Shown here: positions 4,575-5,607 of the stretch, piece after piece
Position numbering within the stretch: position 1 is the stretch's first letter
How the letters are laid out: each line of letters starts with the position of its first letter
From: Candidatus Parcubacteria bacterium
Lineage (GTDB): Bacteria > Patescibacteriota > Minisyncoccia > Phycocordibacterales > SBAW01
Assembly: GCA_014379165.1 (NCBI GenBank)
Contig: JACMMG010000013.1
Coordinates: 1-5,607 of the forward strand
Direction of reading: 5' to 3'
DNA length: 5,607 nt
Made by a program: the position numbers and the translations under genes
The notes under the pieces: generated by a model
The model's input: the letters and a program-made list of their open reading frames with translations, nothing else
What the model was told of the DNA's origin: nothing
Databases searched by the model: none

Positions 4575-5561
4575 TTATTTCAACCTCGACGCTTTACCCG
4601 GAGCTCCGACTGAACCGTCGGAATCAAATTTAACAACTGACGCACGGTTTTCGCCCCCCACATCGCCTGGCGTACGAGGCATTACCCGGATTGCCGGAAG
4701 ATCCGGAGACGCATCAGGATCTTTTATGGGCTCGGCTTCGTGCGGTTTTTGAGGAATAGATGGTGGAGGTGGCAAAAGAGTGGAAGAAGTCGTAGTCGCG
4801 TGTAAAAGAGGCTCGTGAGGGGTAATAACCGGCTTGGGTATGCTAAGGGGAGGCACAGATGCCGGTTTATGAGGAACAGGTGCTGCGGCAGCTGCAGGCA
4901 CCGGTGGTACTGCCGGAGCTTTTGCAACAGGCTTAAGAGGAATAGGTGTAAACGTGACAACCGGCGAAGCAGGCTTGGTTTTAAATATCATTGAAGTTGG
5001 TTTGATGTTGTAGCCTATTTTGACCGACTTCATGGGAACCGCGTTCGACCCTTTTCTCATCATATAAACGAGGGCCGTCCACATAAACATAAACCCGGTT
5101 ACTCCTGCCACGTACAAAATACCGAGATCCATCCACGAAAGAATGGGGGCTACGGTATGCAAAACAAAAAGCGCATACCAGCTTGCACCTGCAAAACCGA
5201 GCGAAAAGTAATGAGTAAGCGGCGAAGAGCGTTGATAAATTGCAAGTGCAGCCAAGAAAGCAATGAGCCCCCACTTAAAAAGGTATACTGGCGTAAGTAT
5301 GGTGTTCTCTTCACTTAGATAAAAATGGAGTGCGGTAGCACTACCACCCGAGAGGATCATGATAACGACTCCAAGAAAAAGGATAGCGAACGCAGCACGA
5401 GCAAGCCGATTTTCGCTGACCTCCACAGCTCCGTCACGTACCGCTGCTAAATACAAAGCCAAGATGACCGTCATGCCACCAACTGCAAGCATTACACCTA
5501 GTTCTTGAAAAAAGTAAGAAAAAAAACTAACGAGCTCTAACGTCCCAGCCGAAAAGTACAT
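4575..5561 (-). CDS. Five-helix membrane protein with long proline/alanine-rich cytoplasmic tail (328 aa), unrecognised
   Basis: I do not recognise the family. Hydrophobic segments at about 16-40, 55-78, 90-109, 117-140 and 145-167 predict five transmembrane helices. Histidines at 79, 117 and 135 lie at or near membrane segments and could bind haem or quinone, but no known motif is seen. After MMRKGS (167-172) the tail of about 155 residues is low in complexity: repeated P-x-P and KP motifs, AAAAAP (223-228), and PPPP (264-267), ending in an acidic then basic stretch (DPDASPDLP, GKASRLK). The positive residues after helix five suggest the tail is cytoplasmic. The ATG at 5561 lies seven bases from an extended -10 box. 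It is the first gene of an operon with the NAD(P)H oxidoreductase six bases downstream, so a membrane redox or quinone-linked role is possible but not shown. Confidence 0.85.
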   Translation of the reverse strand: MYFSAGTLELVSFFSYFFQELGVMLAVGGMTVILALYLAAVRDGAVEVSENRLARAAFAILFLGVVIMILSGGSATALHFYLSEENTILTPVYLFKWGLIAFLAALAIYQRSSPLTHYFSLGFAGASWYALFVLHTVAPILSWMDLGILYVAGVTGFMFMWTALVYMMRKGSNAVPMKSVKIGYNIKPTSMIFKTKPASPVVTFTPIPLKPVAKAPAVPPVPAAAAAPVPHKPASVPPLSIPKPVITPHEPLLHATTTSSTLLPPPPSIPQKPHEAEPIKDPDASPDLPAIRVMPRTPGDVGGENRASVVKFDSDGSVGAPGKASRLK

Positions 5562-5567
5562 ATAAAA

Positions 5568-5576
5568 ATTGTAGCA
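5568..5576 (-). promoter_or_regulatory. Extended -10 promoter of the membrane protein/oxidoreductase operon, probable leaderless start
   Basis: TGCTACAAT on the minus strand is TGn plus a five-of-six -10 hexamer (TACAAT, 5573-5568). Only six bases separate it from the ATG at 5561, so transcription would begin at or next to the A of the start codon, leaving no room for an SD. No strong -35 is visible (CTGACC is at 15-bp spacing), as is common for extended -10 promoters. Confidence 0.7.
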
Positions 5577-5607
5577 TACAAAATTTGTGGTCAGGGATAT
5601 TTTTTGC

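Noticed and set aside
4724..5274. Minus-strand frames opposite or overlapping the proline-rich membrane protein
   Set aside because: Frame shadows of a low-complexity, GC-rich coding stretch with no start signals or domains.
1..5607. UGA reassignment to glycine (as in some CPR lineages), suggested by all stops being TAA or TAG
   Set aside because: Every gene is full length in the standard code with no internal TGA needed; seven stops are too few to show avoidance.
1..5607. CRISPR arrays, insertion sequences, tRNA or rRNA genes
   Set aside because: No regularly spaced repeats, transposase frames or tRNA cloverleaf sequence were seen on either strand.

Overview
The window looks like a piece of chromosome from a reduced-genome bacterium of the Patescibacteria/CPR type, probably Parcubacteria-like. 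The reasons are a five-helix membrane protein of DUF5671 type fused to a pseudopilin-like domain, a YchF GTPase with a shortened coiled-coil arm, short intergenic gaps, and several larger genes with no Shine-Dalgarno sequence or visible leader. Lineage is inferred from protein style only. Standard code is sufficient: all seven visible stops are TAA or TAG and no internal TGA is needed.

Layout. Positions 1-868 (minus) hold the N-terminal 289 codons of leucyl-tRNA synthetase (leuS), running off the left edge. A strong intrinsic terminator (895-928, minus) ends the unit upstream, a 66-residue Fis-type helix-turn-helix protein (956-1156, minus) with a strong Shine-Dalgarno. Upstream of that is the membrane/pseudopilin-like protein (1223-2167, minus). 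From 2253 to 2502 on the plus strand there is a compact unit: a perfect TTGACA-N17-TATAAT promoter, a Shine-Dalgarno, an unrecognised 41-residue single-helix membrane protein, three hairpins, and a terminator. It converges on ychF (2507-3478, minus). A divergent ArsR-type regulator (3571-3843, plus) follows. It has a 14-bp palindrome upstream and a near-identical core downstream, the latter inside a 36-bp near-perfect palindrome. The right end is a two-gene minus-strand operon: a five-helix membrane protein with a long proline-rich tail (4575-5561), then a flavodoxin-fold NAD(P)H oxidoreductase (3954-4568), six bases apart. Its promoter appears to start transcription at or next to the ATG.

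How the parts may work together. leuS and ychF are translation housekeeping genes. The ArsR protein probably represses itself, and perhaps ychF, through the palindrome between them. Whether the second palindrome is a terminator, an operator or both is open. The most unusual part is the 2253-2502 unit, which may make a structured RNA of about 215 nt, a small membrane peptide, or both. It and the small helix-turn-helix gene share one plan (SD, tiny GC-richer ORF, hairpin near the end of the ORF, terminator) that differs from the leaderless-looking large genes. There is no tRNA, rRNA, CRISPR array, insertion sequence or gene-free stretch above 300 bases.
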